A stretch of 64,000 nt of DNA from JAJECS01 sp965219705 (GTDB taxonomy: Bacteria > Chloroflexota > UBA11872), in the NCBI GenBank assembly GCA_965219705.1, contig OZ244789.1, positions 434,001 through 498,000 on the forward strand, in the 5' to 3' direction. Under the pieces are notes generated by a model. It worked only from the letters and a program-made list of their open reading frames with translations, made no database searches and had not been told where the DNA came from. The translations under genes were made by a program, and so were the position numbers. Shown in pieces: positions 27,461-36,064 of this stretch; the stretch's first letter is position 1; each line of letters begins with the position of its first letter.

Positions 27461-29203
27461 ATGCGGCGACTTCGAGCGGGATTGATTGCCCTCATCGTCC
27501 TGGCGCTCACGGCATGCGGCGAGGCGGACAGCGGAGCCGAATCGATGGATTTCGCCGACGCATCGATGCCCGAGCCGGCGATGGCTATGGCTACCAGCGC
27601 GCCCATGGCCGCGCGCGAGGTGCCCGTCGTGGTCGAGGTCATCAAAGAGGTGCCGGTCGAGGTCGTGCGCGAGGTGATGGTCGAGGTCGAGAAGGTGGTC
27701 GAGAAGACAGCTTCGGGCGCCGTTGCCGCAGCCGCGCCGCAGTCGCTCGACGCCGGTGTGGTCGAGCGCCAGATCATCCGCACCGGCTCGCTGAGCGTTG
27801 TCGTTGCCGAACTCGCGAACGCGGTGACGCAGGTCCAGGACATCGTGGATGGCATCCCCGGAGCCTTTGTCGCCGCATCCAACATTCAGCAGGACGATCC
27901 GCGGCGCGTGAGCACGATCACCGTGCGCGTCCCCGTCGAGACGTTCGACGCCACGCTCGCCGCACTGCGCAACGTCGGCGCCGAGGTGATCGACGAAGAC
28001 ATCCGCAGCCAGGACGTCACGGCGCAATACACCGACCTGACCGCCCGCCTGCGCAACGCCACCGCCGCGGAGCAGCAGTTGCTGGAGATTCTCGCCCGAG
28101 CGCAAAGCGTGCAGGACACCATTGACGTGCAGCGCGAGCTCACGCAGGTGCGCGAGCGCATCGAGGTGCTCCAAGGTCAGCTCAATTTGCTGACCAACCA
28201 AACCTCGCTGGCCACGATCGTGTTGCGACTGCACCCAGCGTCGGATCTGATCGTGACGCGCGAGGTCCCAAGCCATTTCCGAATGCATGACCAAACCCAT
28301 CTCGCCCTGACGGTGCACAACGACGGCACCGTGGACCTGATGCAGGTGGAAATCGCCGACCGGCTGGACCCAGGCATGATCTTCCTGGCCGCTGGTGACG
28401 GCGCCGTCTACGACGCAACCGCCCACACGGTGTCGTGGACGATCGACCGGCTGAGTCCGGGCGACGCGCGCTTCCTCGGCGCCGAGGTCCGCCTGGAGAG
28501 CGATCAGCCCGAGATGCAAGCACGGGCCGACGTCTCGACGCCCAGCCCGGAGCGCGACGCCGCCAACAACCGCGCCACGGCAACTCTGACGTTCCACGTG
28601 GACCTGGCCATCTACAAAGATGGCCCGGCAGCCGTGCCCATTGGTCGGGACGCCGCGTACGGCCTGGAGTTCCGCAATACCGGCAACACCGACGCCCGCA
28701 ACGTGCGCCTGGAAGAACGCCTGTCCGACGGCATGCAGTTCGTGCGCGCGGATGGCGGCGGCCGGTACGACGCCGATCGACGCGCGATCGTGTGGGAGTT
28801 TCCGCGGGTTGCGCCTGGGTTTGTCGACCGCGTGACCTACGTAGCGCGCGTGGAGGCCAGCGCGGGCCGTCTCCAAACCGACACCGCGATCACGTCCGAC
28901 GAGCCGGACCGTGCCGATGTGGACAACACGACGACCACGTTCCTCACCGTGCTGCCGGAGGACGTAGCCGACCGCGAGGTCTGGAGCCCCGGATCAACGG
29001 CTCGCGAGAGCGTTGACCGCCTGGGCCGGTTCGGGCAGTGGGCCGCCGACGCCGGGCTCACCGTCGGCATCATCGGCGTACCCGTCCTGGTCGTGCTGGC
29101 GATCCCCGTCCTGGCCGTGCTCGCGGTCCGGCGGCGCCGGCGCGCTGCCGATCGGGGAACCAGCGCTGAGAACGCCCCCTCGGGTGATACGCCGCCGGCG
29201 TGA
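27461..29203 (+). CDS. DUF4349 lipoprotein with DUF11-like repeats (copy 1)
   Basis: About 580 aa surface lipoprotein. Signal peptide and lipobox: RRLRAGLIALIVLALTACGE. After a Val/Glu-rich linker (VVVEVIKEVPVEVVREVMVE) comes DUF4349 (about residues 100-265: IIRTGSLSVVV, EVIDEDIRSQDVTAQYTDL, a coiled coil REL...RERIEVLQGQLNLL). Two DUF11-like beta-sandwich repeats follow (NDGTVDLMQVEIADRLDPG and NTGNTDARNVRLEERLSDG), then a C-terminal transmembrane helix and a basic tail. The ATG at 27461 has GGAG 7 nt upstream. Its stop TGA is formed from duplicated gyrA tail sequence, so the duplication reshaped the C-terminus. Function unknown; probably cell-envelope. Confidence 0.85.
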   Translation: MRRLRAGLIALIVLALTACGEADSGAESMDFADASMPEPAMAMATSAPMAAREVPVVVEVIKEVPVEVVREVMVEVEKVVEKTASGAVAAAAPQSLDAGVVERQIIRTGSLSVVVAELANAVTQVQDIVDGIPGAFVAASNIQQDDPRRVSTITVRVPVETFDATLAALRNVGAEVIDEDIRSQDVTAQYTDLTARLRNATAAEQQLLEILARAQSVQDTIDVQRELTQVRERIEVLQGQLNLLTNQTSLATIVLRLHPASDLIVTREVPSHFRMHDQTHLALTVHNDGTVDLMQVEIADRLDPGMIFLAAGDGAVYDATAHTVSWTIDRLSPGDARFLGAEVRLESDQPEMQARADVSTPSPERDAANNRATATLTFHVDLAIYKDGPAAVPIGRDAAYGLEFRNTGNTDARNVRLEERLSDGMQFVRADGGGRYDADRRAIVWEFPRVAPGFVDRVTYVARVEASAGRLQTDTAITSDEPDRADVDNTTTTFLTVLPEDVADREVWSPGSTARESVDRLGRFGQWAADAGLTVGIIGVPVLVVLAIPVLAVLAVRRRRRAADRGTSAENAPSGDTPPA

Positions 29204-29301
29204 TCGCGGTCCGCGTGAAGGGCAGCGCGGGCCTTTTGCCATTGGTCCGGCTGGCCGACGGCCGCGCCGGGGAGCGGGATTGCCAGCCCGAGGCATCCTG
29301 A
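29188..29301 (+). pseudogene. Fossil of the gyrA 3' end
   Basis: Reading in frame from about 29194 gives AAGVIAVRVKG ... VRLADGRAGERDCQPEAS followed by TGA. This matches the authentic GyrA end AAGVIVMRMKN ... ARLADGRDGERDTQPEAS. There are no indels across about 114 nt, and the offset from the real copy is 1953 bp. It has no start or context for expression and overlaps the stop of the first DUF4349 gene. It marks the duplication joint. Confidence 0.85.
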
Positions 29302-29412
29302 CCGACCCGCCGACGACGGCGGCAAAGTTCCTGATCGGACAGGGAACGTTTCATCTTCGCCGCGCGTATTATCAAGTACCAGACCATGCTCGAAAGCCAT
29401 TGGGAGTTCACC

Positions 29413-31185
29413 ATGCGGCGGAATGGCCACCGGGAAATCACTTTGCGGCGCTGCCGAGCGGGATTCGCCGCCATCGCCATCGGCGCGCTGGCGATTACGG
29501 GGTGCGGTGAGGCAGAGGTTGTTGAGAAGTCAGTGGCCTTCGCTGCCGCGACGGGGGCGCCGACCTCAGCCGCCTTCGCGCCCGAGGCTTCTGTCGAGAA
29601 ATCAGTCACCCAGGAAGTCATGCGAGAGGTGGCGGTCGAGACGGTAGTCGAAAAGGAGGTCATCAAAGAGGTGGCGGTCGAGAAGGTAGTCACGGCAGCC
29701 CCAGCCTCCCCGTCGTCGGGCGCACTTCCCGAGGGCGCGCGCCCGGTGCCCGCGGCCCTAGTCGCCGAGCGCCACATCATCCGCACCGGCACGCTCAGCA
29801 TGGTGGTCAACGATCTCCCGGTCGCCGTGAGCCAGATTCGAGAAATCGTGTCCAGCGTTCCGGGTGCGTTCATCGCCTCGTCCAACGTCCAGCGTGACGA
29901 TCCCGATCGGACGAGCACTATGACGGTGCGGATCCCCTCCCAGGCGTTCGATCCCGCGCTCACCGCGCTGCGCAGCATTGGCGCCGAGGTGATCGACGAA
30001 GACATCCGCAGCCAGGACGTTACCGAGCAGTACACGGATCTCGCCGCCCGCCTGCGCAACGCCAAGGTGACCGAGGAGCGACTGCTGGACATCCTCGGCC
30101 GCGCGAAAGACGTTGAGGAGACGCTCAAGGTCGAGGCCGAAGTTGCCAAGGTTCGCGAACGCGTCGAGTTGCTCCAAGGCCAATTGAATGTGCTGTCAAA
30201 CCAGACGACGCTGGCAACGCTCGTGATGCAACTACATACGGTGGCCGACCTGATCCTCGAGCGCGAAGCCGTGCGCAACTTCCAGATGCATGGCCAAACC
30301 CAGCTTGGTCTGACCGTGTACAACCAAGGCACGGTGGACCTCGCTGAGGTCAAGGTCGTGGACCGGCTGGATCCAGGCATGATCTTCGTGAACGCCGACG
30401 AGGGCTTCACCTTCGACGAAACTTCCAACACGGTCTCGTGGACGATCGACCGGCTGGGTGCGGGCCAAGCGCTCACCCTCCGCACGGCGGTGAGGTTGGA
30501 GAGCGACGGGCGCGACATGCAAGCGCGCGCCGAGGTCTCGACGGCCAGCCCGGAGCGTGACCCCACCAACAATAGCGCCGTCGCCAAGCTGAGATTCCAC
30601 GTGGATCTGGCCGTCGAAAAGGGCGGCGGGACGGTAGTGACGACCGGGGAGGACATCTCGTACAGCGTTGATTTCCGAAACTCCGGCAACACCGATGCCC
30701 ACAACGTTCGCCTGGAAGAGCGCCTGCCCGAGGGCATGGAGTTAGTGCGCGCGAGTGGCGCCGGCCGCCGTGACGCCGGGCGAAACGCGATCATATGGGA
30801 GTTTCCGCGGCTTGCGCCGGGGTTTGGCGACCGCGTGAGCTACGTGGCCCGCGTGGAGACGGACTCGGGCCATCCGCGAGTCGACACGACGATCACGTCG
30901 GACGAGTCTGACCGCGTCGGCGTGGACAACTCGACGACCACCTTCCTCACGGTGTTGCCGGAGCCCGTGGCGGAGCCGACGCCGACGCCGGAGCCGGAGC
31001 CCGAGCCCGAACCCTGGGACGCCGGTTCAGCGGCTCGCGAAAGCGCCGATCGCCTCGGGAAATTCGCGCAATGGGTCTCGGATACCGTGGTGACCGTTGG
31101 CATCATCGGCGGACCCATCCTTGCCGTGCTAGGTGTCATTTCCGGCGCGGCGTACGCCGTCAGGCGGCGCTGGCGCAGGGCCTAG
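29413..31185 (+). CDS. DUF4349 lipoprotein with DUF11-like repeats (copy 2)
   Basis: About 590 aa, paralogous along its whole length to the protein at 27461-29203. Lipobox IGALAITGCGE, a Glu/Val linker (EVMREVAVETVVEKEVIKEV), DUF4349 with IIRTGTLSMVVND and the identical EVIDEDIRSQDVTEQYTDL, a coiled coil, two DUF11-like repeats, a short Pro-Glu run (PEPEPEPEP) and a C-terminal transmembrane helix with an Arg-rich end. The ATG at 29413 lies in the same start context as copy 1. The stop TAG shares the CTAG tetranucleotide with the convergent ABC permease stop. DUF4349 proteins are seldom characterised, and no substrate can be named. Confidence 0.85.
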   Translation: MRRNGHREITLRRCRAGFAAIAIGALAITGCGEAEVVEKSVAFAAATGAPTSAAFAPEASVEKSVTQEVMREVAVETVVEKEVIKEVAVEKVVTAAPASPSSGALPEGARPVPAALVAERHIIRTGTLSMVVNDLPVAVSQIREIVSSVPGAFIASSNVQRDDPDRTSTMTVRIPSQAFDPALTALRSIGAEVIDEDIRSQDVTEQYTDLAARLRNAKVTEERLLDILGRAKDVEETLKVEAEVAKVRERVELLQGQLNVLSNQTTLATLVMQLHTVADLILEREAVRNFQMHGQTQLGLTVYNQGTVDLAEVKVVDRLDPGMIFVNADEGFTFDETSNTVSWTIDRLGAGQALTLRTAVRLESDGRDMQARAEVSTASPERDPTNNSAVAKLRFHVDLAVEKGGGTVVTTGEDISYSVDFRNSGNTDAHNVRLEERLPEGMELVRASGAGRRDAGRNAIIWEFPRLAPGFGDRVSYVARVETDSGHPRVDTTITSDESDRVGVDNSTTTFLTVLPEPVAEPTPTPEPEPEPEPWDAGSAARESADRLGKFAQWVSDTVVTVGIIGGPILAVLGVISGAAYAVRRRWRRA

Positions 31186-31973
31186 CTCGAGGCGCTGGTG
31201 TAGCGGCTGAGGCCGAAGCGCCAGAATTGCGTGGCCGCCAGCACCGCGGCGACGGCGACAACCGGCGCGGCCCATGCCAGCCACGACGGGTCGCGCCCGG
31301 TCACCGCCTGCGCCGGCACCGTGGTGACGAACGCCACCGGGAACACAAAGGTCAAGAGCTGGCGCAGCCAGAACGGGTAGACCTCAATGGGGTAGCGTCC
31401 GGTCTGAAAGAAGAGGTTGAAAATCATCGTCACGTTGGCCACGCGCACGAACCAGAACACGAGTGTGGTTAGCGCCAGCCAGATGGCGTACACGATTGAC
31501 ACCCCGCAGAGCAGCAACGCCAGGAACAGCAGCACTCCCCAGCCGGAGACGTGGGTGTCGAGACCAAGGAGCGCCACGGTGAGGACGATGGCCCCGAGCA
31601 CGATGTCGGCTACGTGCCAGACGGCAAAGCGCCGGGCGCTGGCCAGGAAGAGCGCCGGCACCGGTTTCATGAGCACGTAGTCGAACGTGCCTTCACGCAC
31701 TTCCTCGACGACCCGGTTGAGGCTCGGCGACATGAACATCGCCACGAATCCGTTGATGAACACAAAGATTCCCAGCAGCGACATCGTCTGTCCCAGCGTC
31801 CAGCCGCCCAGCGTCTCCGTGTGCGCAAAGATCACCGCCACGCTGCCGACGGCGGTTCCGAGATTGAGCACGCTGCGGATCACGTTGCCCAGCAAATCGC
31901 CTCGGTAGGCAAATTCTTCCTGGAGCGCCGAGCGAAAGAACGCGCCGGCGATCCGGGCGAGCCGCCCGATCAC
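31182..31973 (-). CDS. ABC-2 type permease (COG3694-like)
   Basis: 263 aa, six predicted transmembrane segments. The N-terminal amphipathic FFRSALQEEFAYRGDLLGN and the REGTFDYVLMKPVPALFL loop are typical of this permease group. The GTG at 31973 overlaps the upstream permease stop by 4 nt (GTGA). A longer upstream reading frame is rejected because it runs through that gene. It is the third gene of an ATPase-permease-permease exporter operon. Confidence 0.85.
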   Translation of the reverse strand: MIGRLARIAGAFFRSALQEEFAYRGDLLGNVIRSVLNLGTAVGSVAVIFAHTETLGGWTLGQTMSLLGIFVFINGFVAMFMSPSLNRVVEEVREGTFDYVLMKPVPALFLASARRFAVWHVADIVLGAIVLTVALLGLDTHVSGWGVLLFLALLLCGVSIVYAIWLALTTLVFWFVRVANVTMIFNLFFQTGRYPIEVYPFWLRQLLTFVFPVAFVTTVPAQAVTGRDPSWLAWAAPVVAVAAVLAATQFWRFGLSRYTSASS

Positions 31974-32770
31974 GCGCCCACCGCCGCATAGCGCTTGACG
32001 CCGGTCCGCCAGAGCAGCGCGAATGCCGCCGCCGCCGCCACGGTCCAGCCGGCCTGGACGGCCAGTCCCGCAGCGAGTTCCACACCCTGGACCCGGCCGA
32101 GCGCCACCTCGATCGGGAAGCCGACCGTATATCGCATTGGCAGCACCATGGCGGCTTGCTGCAGCAGGCCAGGCAGCACGGCAACGGGCGCGACCTGCCC
32201 GCCGAGCAAGAGGGTCAGACTCATCCAGATATCCCAGAACGACATCGAGCGCGTGGTCCAGAACGCCAGCATGGCGAAGCACGAGCCGATCAGGAACGAC
32301 ATCAACCCGGCCATGACCATCGACGGCAGAAAGAGAGCGATCCCCAGCCAATCCGGATCGAAGGCGGGCCGGAGAATCAGCGCCAAGCCAACCCAGATCG
32401 GGATCAGAAACATCAGATTCACGGCCTTGTAGGCAACGTTGAGCGCCGCCGCGCGCCAGAACGGATGCAGTGGCCTGAGCATGTGCGCCGAGAGCCGGCC
32501 GGTCTGGATGCTTGGCGCCATCGTGTAGACCTCGATCGCCAGCGTGAGGTGCGATACGGCCATGAAGACGAGGTAGTAGAGGATGAAGTCGTCGCGGGTG
32601 TAGCCGGCAATCGTTCCGCCGCCGACGATCGTGGACCAGATGACCAGGTAGATGATGGGGTTCACCACCTGCCAGAGGCCGTAGAGGAACATCTCGATGC
32701 GGTACTGGAACAGGTCCGCCAACTCTGCTCTGAGCAGCGCCGTAAAGCCCGCCAGCGTGCGGGAGCGCAT
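31970..32770 (-). CDS. ABC-2 type permease (COG4587-like)
   Basis: About 266 aa, six transmembrane segments. The opening ALLRAELADLFQYRIEMFLY is followed by a membrane-spanning WQVVNPIIYLVIW; FILYYLVFMAVSHL and a QTGRLSAHMLRPLHPFW loop mirror the RPL/KPV loop of the partner permease. The start overlaps the ATPase stop (TGATG), so the three genes are translationally coupled. Substrate unknown; related systems export hydrophobic compounds. Confidence 0.85.
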   Translation of the reverse strand: MRSRTLAGFTALLRAELADLFQYRIEMFLYGLWQVVNPIIYLVIWSTIVGGGTIAGYTRDDFILYYLVFMAVSHLTLAIEVYTMAPSIQTGRLSAHMLRPLHPFWRAAALNVAYKAVNLMFLIPIWVGLALILRPAFDPDWLGIALFLPSMVMAGLMSFLIGSCFAMLAFWTTRSMSFWDIWMSLTLLLGGQVAPVAVLPGLLQQAAMVLPMRYTVGFPIEVALGRVQGVELAAGLAVQAGWTVAAAAAFALLWRTGVKRYAAVGA

Positions 32771-33753
32771 CAAGATTCCCGCCGGTTGAACACCTGGTCG
32801 ATCACGTACTCCAGCGGCGGGTCCTCGACGCTCAGATCGGCCACCGGCAGCTCGGCCAGCATCCGGGCCGTCGCGGCCGCCGCCTCGGCTTTGTCGGTGC
32901 GAATCTGCACCTGCACGTCGTCCGCTGCGACTACTTCGCCGTAGGCCGAGACGTCCGCGCGGTCGACGGGGCGTTCCAGATGCAGAGTGATGGTCTTGTG
33001 CGGAGCGTAGCGGTCGATGAGGCCGGTGAGCGGGCCGTCATAGAGGAGCTTTCCGCGGTCGATCACCACCACGCGCTCGGCCAGCGCCTTCACGTCGGCC
33101 ATGTAGTGGCTCGTGAGGAGAATCGTCGCGCCGGTGGCGGCGTTGTAGCGGGTGACGAAATCGCGGATGCGCTGCTGCATCGTCACGTCGAGCCCGATCG
33201 TCGGCTCGTCGAGAAACAGCATCCGGGGCCGGTGCAAAAGACCGGCGGCCAGCTCCGCCTTCATGCGCTCGCCCAGCGAGAGCTGGCGCACCGGCTTGGT
33301 GAGCAGCTCGTCCAGCTCCAGCAGCTCCACCAGCTGCGCCAGCGTGGCCTCGTAGGCCGCGTCGCGCAGTCCAAACACGGCCTTGTTGACCAGGAACGTG
33401 TCAAGGGCCGGCAGGTCCCAGTAGAGCTGCTGGCGCTGCCCCATGATGAGCGTAATCGCCGAGAGAAACTCCCGCCGACGTTCCCAGGGCGTGAAGCCCA
33501 GCACGGTCGCCTCACCGGAGGTCGGATGCAGGAGCCCGCTCAACAGCTTGAGCGCCGTGGTTTTGCCGGCGCCGTTGGGCCCCAGAAATCCGACGATCTC
33601 GCCGGGTTGCACGTCGAAAGTGATGTCGTCGACGGCGCGTACGACCCGGTGGCGACGGCGCACGACGCTGCGCAATGACGCGCGCAGGCCGCCTTCACGG
33701 TCGGCGACCTGATAGTGCTTGACCAAACTGCGGACACGAATATCGGCGGTCAT
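32770..33753 (-). CDS. ABC transporter ATP-binding protein (COG4586-like)
   Basis: 327 aa. Walker A GPNGAGKTTALKLLSG, Q-loop MGQRQQLYWDLP, signature LSLGERMKAELAAGLL, Walker B MLFLDEPTIGLD, and H-loop LLTSHYMADV are all intact. A roughly 80-residue C-terminal domain follows, as in drug-exporter ATPases. It is the first gene of the exporter operon with two ABC-2 permeases downstream. Confidence 0.93.
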   Translation of the reverse strand: MTADIRVRSLVKHYQVADREGGLRASLRSVVRRRHRVVRAVDDITFDVQPGEIVGFLGPNGAGKTTALKLLSGLLHPTSGEATVLGFTPWERRREFLSAITLIMGQRQQLYWDLPALDTFLVNKAVFGLRDAAYEATLAQLVELLELDELLTKPVRQLSLGERMKAELAAGLLHRPRMLFLDEPTIGLDVTMQQRIRDFVTRYNAATGATILLTSHYMADVKALAERVVVIDRGKLLYDGPLTGLIDRYAPHKTITLHLERPVDRADVSAYGEVVAADDVQVQIRTDKAEAAAATARMLAELPVADLSVEDPPLEYVIDQVFNRRES

Positions 33754-33867
33754 GCGAAGGCACGTGACGGCGGGCTCCCGAGCCTAGCGCCTCCGATCGA
33801 GTCCACGGTCGGCCGACATGCCCGCGCGCCGCCCCGAACCGGGTACGGCGCCGGAAGCCCGGCGTCG

Positions 33868-34719
33868 CTAGCGCACGGGCACGTATTTGTGCAGGTAACT
33901 GTCCCCGCCAACTTCGGCCACGTACACCGCGCCCTGATCGTCAACCCAGATGCCGTGCGGGCCGCCGATACGATTCGGTGCGCGGTCCTCGGCCCACCGA
34001 GTGATCACCCTGCCGTCAAAGTCCAGGATCGTGACGCCGCGATTGAGCTCGGACACGAAAATGGCGCCACGGTCCTCGTCCACGTAGAAGTCGCTCGGCA
34101 ACGGGATATCGCCCCACTCGGTGATATAGACCCCGTCCGGATCGAAGACCTGGATGCGGTCGTTCTCACGATCGGCCACCAGCACTCGGTCGTCCGGGAG
34201 CACCCAGATGCCGTGCGGCAGCGCAAATTGACCCGGTCCGTTGCCGCGCTCGCCCCAGGTGACGGCATGCCGTCCGTCGGGATCGAAACGGTGACATTTC
34301 GTATCCCCATAGCCGTCGGAGACGAAAATCGTGCCATCGGGGGTGACATAGGTGTTCGTGGGTTGATTGAACAGTCCCGCGGACGCGCTGCTGACGTATG
34401 GATAGCCCAGCCGGCCCTTCAGCGTGCCGTCGGTGCCGTAGATCCACACCACGTGCGCGAACTGGTCGGTCAACCAGAGCTGCTCATGCCGGTCCATGAA
34501 CACGCCGTGGGCGTAGCAAAGCTCCGCGTCGCCCCAATGGCCAATGACCTCGCCTTCGCGGCCAATGACCGTCATGGGCCGCGTGCCGCGATTGAAGCAG
34601 TAGACGCGGCCCAGGCGGTCCGTGGCGATGCTGCCGATCCAGCCCAGGTACCAGTCGGCCGGGAGCTTGAGCCAGCCGTCCACGTAGTCGTAGGTGAATT
34701 CGCCGGATCCAACGCGCAT
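33868..34719 (-). CDS. NHL-repeat beta-propeller protein
   Basis: 283 aa. Repeated strands of the NHL type (GPHGIWVDDQGAVYVAEV, LPHGIWVLPDDRVLVADREN, TNTYVTPDGTIFVSDGYG, ENDRIQVFDPDG) make a six-bladed propeller like those of peptidyl-alpha-hydroxyglycine lyase or SMP-30 relatives. There is no signal peptide. The ATG at 34719 has GGAG 6 nt upstream; the longer frame to 34947 is low-complexity and overlaps the divergent small gene. Ligand or enzymatic role unknown. Confidence 0.85.
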   Translation of the reverse strand: MRVGSGEFTYDYVDGWLKLPADWYLGWIGSIATDRLGRVYCFNRGTRPMTVIGREGEVIGHWGDAELCYAHGVFMDRHEQLWLTDQFAHVVWIYGTDGTLKGRLGYPYVSSASAGLFNQPTNTYVTPDGTIFVSDGYGDTKCHRFDPDGRHAVTWGERGNGPGQFALPHGIWVLPDDRVLVADRENDRIQVFDPDGVYITEWGDIPLPSDFYVDEDRGAIFVSELNRGVTILDFDGRVITRWAEDRAPNRIGGPHGIWVDDQGAVYVAEVGGDSYLHKYVPVR

Positions 34720-34891
34720 GCCGTTCTCCGAAGGCTGTCGCCGCCACGCGCAGCGTAGCGGGTCCGTGCACCGCCTGCCGCGGTCACGCGTGTGTGCGCT
34801 TCGCAACGGTGCCGCGGCGCGCCTGGGCCTATTGTTGGGAGAGGCAGATGTTTGCTGCCCAGGTAGGCGGCTCGGCAGTTGGAGGTGCGCG

Positions 34892-34996
34892 GTGAAGAAG
34901 TTGGTGGTGCTGGTTCTGGCGATCGCGGCCGCTGTGCCGTTCGTCATACGGCACCTGCGTCGCGGATCAGAGACCGAGATCTCGGCCTCGGCCTAG
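34892..34996 (+). CDS. 34-aa single-helix membrane peptide
   Basis: GTG start preceded by a near-perfect GGAGGTG 4-5 nt upstream. It encodes VKKLVVLVLAIAAAVPFVIR (basic start, one hydrophobic helix), then HLRRGSETEISASA. A strong palindromic terminator follows 12 bp after the stop, so RBS, frame and terminator form a complete small transcription unit. It is the same design as the 37-aa peptide at 5725-5838. Function unknown. Confidence 0.7.
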   Translation: MKKLVVLVLAIAAAVPFVIRHLRRGSETEISASA

Positions 34997-35008
34997 CGAT
35001 CAGCACAG

Positions 35009-35044
35009 GGCCCGGGCGGCGGTACCGCCGCCCGGGCCTGTTTT
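35009..35044 (+). terminator. Rho-independent terminator
   Basis: A 30-bp perfect palindrome (35009-35038, centre GGTACC) of almost pure G+C, followed by TGTTTT. It forms a 13-bp stem with a 4-nt loop, just downstream of the 34-aa peptide gene. Confidence 0.85.
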
Positions 35045-35119
35045 CACGCCGGGCCAGATCGCGAAGAAGGCGCCCAAGGCCTTATCCTTAGCCGAACGCA
35101 ATTCACGGCGGGCAGGCAA

Positions 35120-35962
35120 ATGTTCCAAACCATCGGACGCACGTGGGAGCTCATCAAGATGAGCTGGGCGGTCCTAAAGCAGGACCGGGAGTTGGTGCTG
35201 TTTCCGGTCATGTCGGCGGTGGCCCTGGCGATCCTCGCCGGGCTGATGTTCGGCATCGGGTCCAGCCTCGGGACCATGGATCGGCTGGCAGCGGCTGAAC
35301 CTACCGCCGGCGAGGCCGATATCGTGCTGCTTGCCGTGACGTACTTCGTTCTGGCGTTCGTGGTCATCTATTTCAACTCGGCGCTCATCGGCGCCGCGAT
35401 GATCCGGCTGGCCGGCGGTGACCCGACGGTCGGCGACGGCCTGCGAATGGCGAACAAGCGCCTCCCCCAGATCCTGGGATGGGCGCTCATCTCGGCGACC
35501 GTCGGACTCATCTTGCAGGTGCTCCGCAACCAGTCGCGCGACAACATGGTTGCGCAAATCGTGCTCTCGCTGGTCGGTGGCGTCTGGGCCTACCTGACCT
35601 ACTTCGTCGTACCCATTCTGGTCGCGGAGGGCCTGGGACCGCTTGCCTCGATCCGGAGCTCGGGATCGCTGTTCAAGCGCACCTGGGGCGAGCAGGTCAC
35701 GTCGAACGTCGGCTTCGGCATTCTGGGCGTCGTCGCGGCGCTGATCGGCGCCCTGCCCGCTATTCTCGTGGCCGCGGTCAGCATTCCGGCCGGGATCGCG
35801 GTTGGCGTGGTGACGGTTGGGCTCGCCCTGGCGATCGTGAACACGCTGGAAGGCATTTTCAAAGCCGCCCTCTACGGCTACGTGGCGGACGGACGCGTCC
35901 CCGAGCAGTTCACGCGCGACTCGCTGGCCGGGGCCTACCAGCCCAAGACACAGCGCGTGTAG
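35120..35962 (+). CDS. DUF6159 family integral membrane protein
   Basis: 280 aa with about six transmembrane helices. The N-terminus TWELIKMSWAVLKQDRELVLFPVMSA is the family hallmark, followed by a cytoplasmic-type RLAGGDPTVGDGLRMANKRL loop, FVVPILVAEGLGPLASIRSS, and a C-terminal tail KAALYGYVADGRVPEQF. Function of the family is unknown. Confidence 0.8.
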   Translation: MFQTIGRTWELIKMSWAVLKQDRELVLFPVMSAVALAILAGLMFGIGSSLGTMDRLAAAEPTAGEADIVLLAVTYFVLAFVVIYFNSALIGAAMIRLAGGDPTVGDGLRMANKRLPQILGWALISATVGLILQVLRNQSRDNMVAQIVLSLVGGVWAYLTYFVVPILVAEGLGPLASIRSSGSLFKRTWGEQVTSNVGFGILGVVAALIGALPAILVAAVSIPAGIAVGVVTVGLALAIVNTLEGIFKAALYGYVADGRVPEQFTRDSLAGAYQPKTQRV

Positions 35963-36064
35963 GCCAAGCTGAGCCCGGAACGTAAGTTGGTATTCTTTCA
36001 GGAGCGGGCCTGGCCGGATAGGGTTATGTTCGGTCAGGCATGCGGGATGCAGGAGTAGACGGTC

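Larger units (their letters stand above)
27235..31150 (+). repeat. Tandem duplication of about 1.95 kb (gyrA tail + DUF4349 lipoprotein gene)
   Basis: Unit 1 starts inside gyrA at about 27235 and unit 2 at about 29188, an offset of 1953 bp that is constant from TACGCCGCCGGCGTGAT through the GyrA stop (27346 versus 29299). The lipoprotein starts are offset by 1952 bp. Both units keep the GGAGTTCACCATGCGGCG start context. The end of similarity is gradual and set approximately. Confidence 0.8.
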
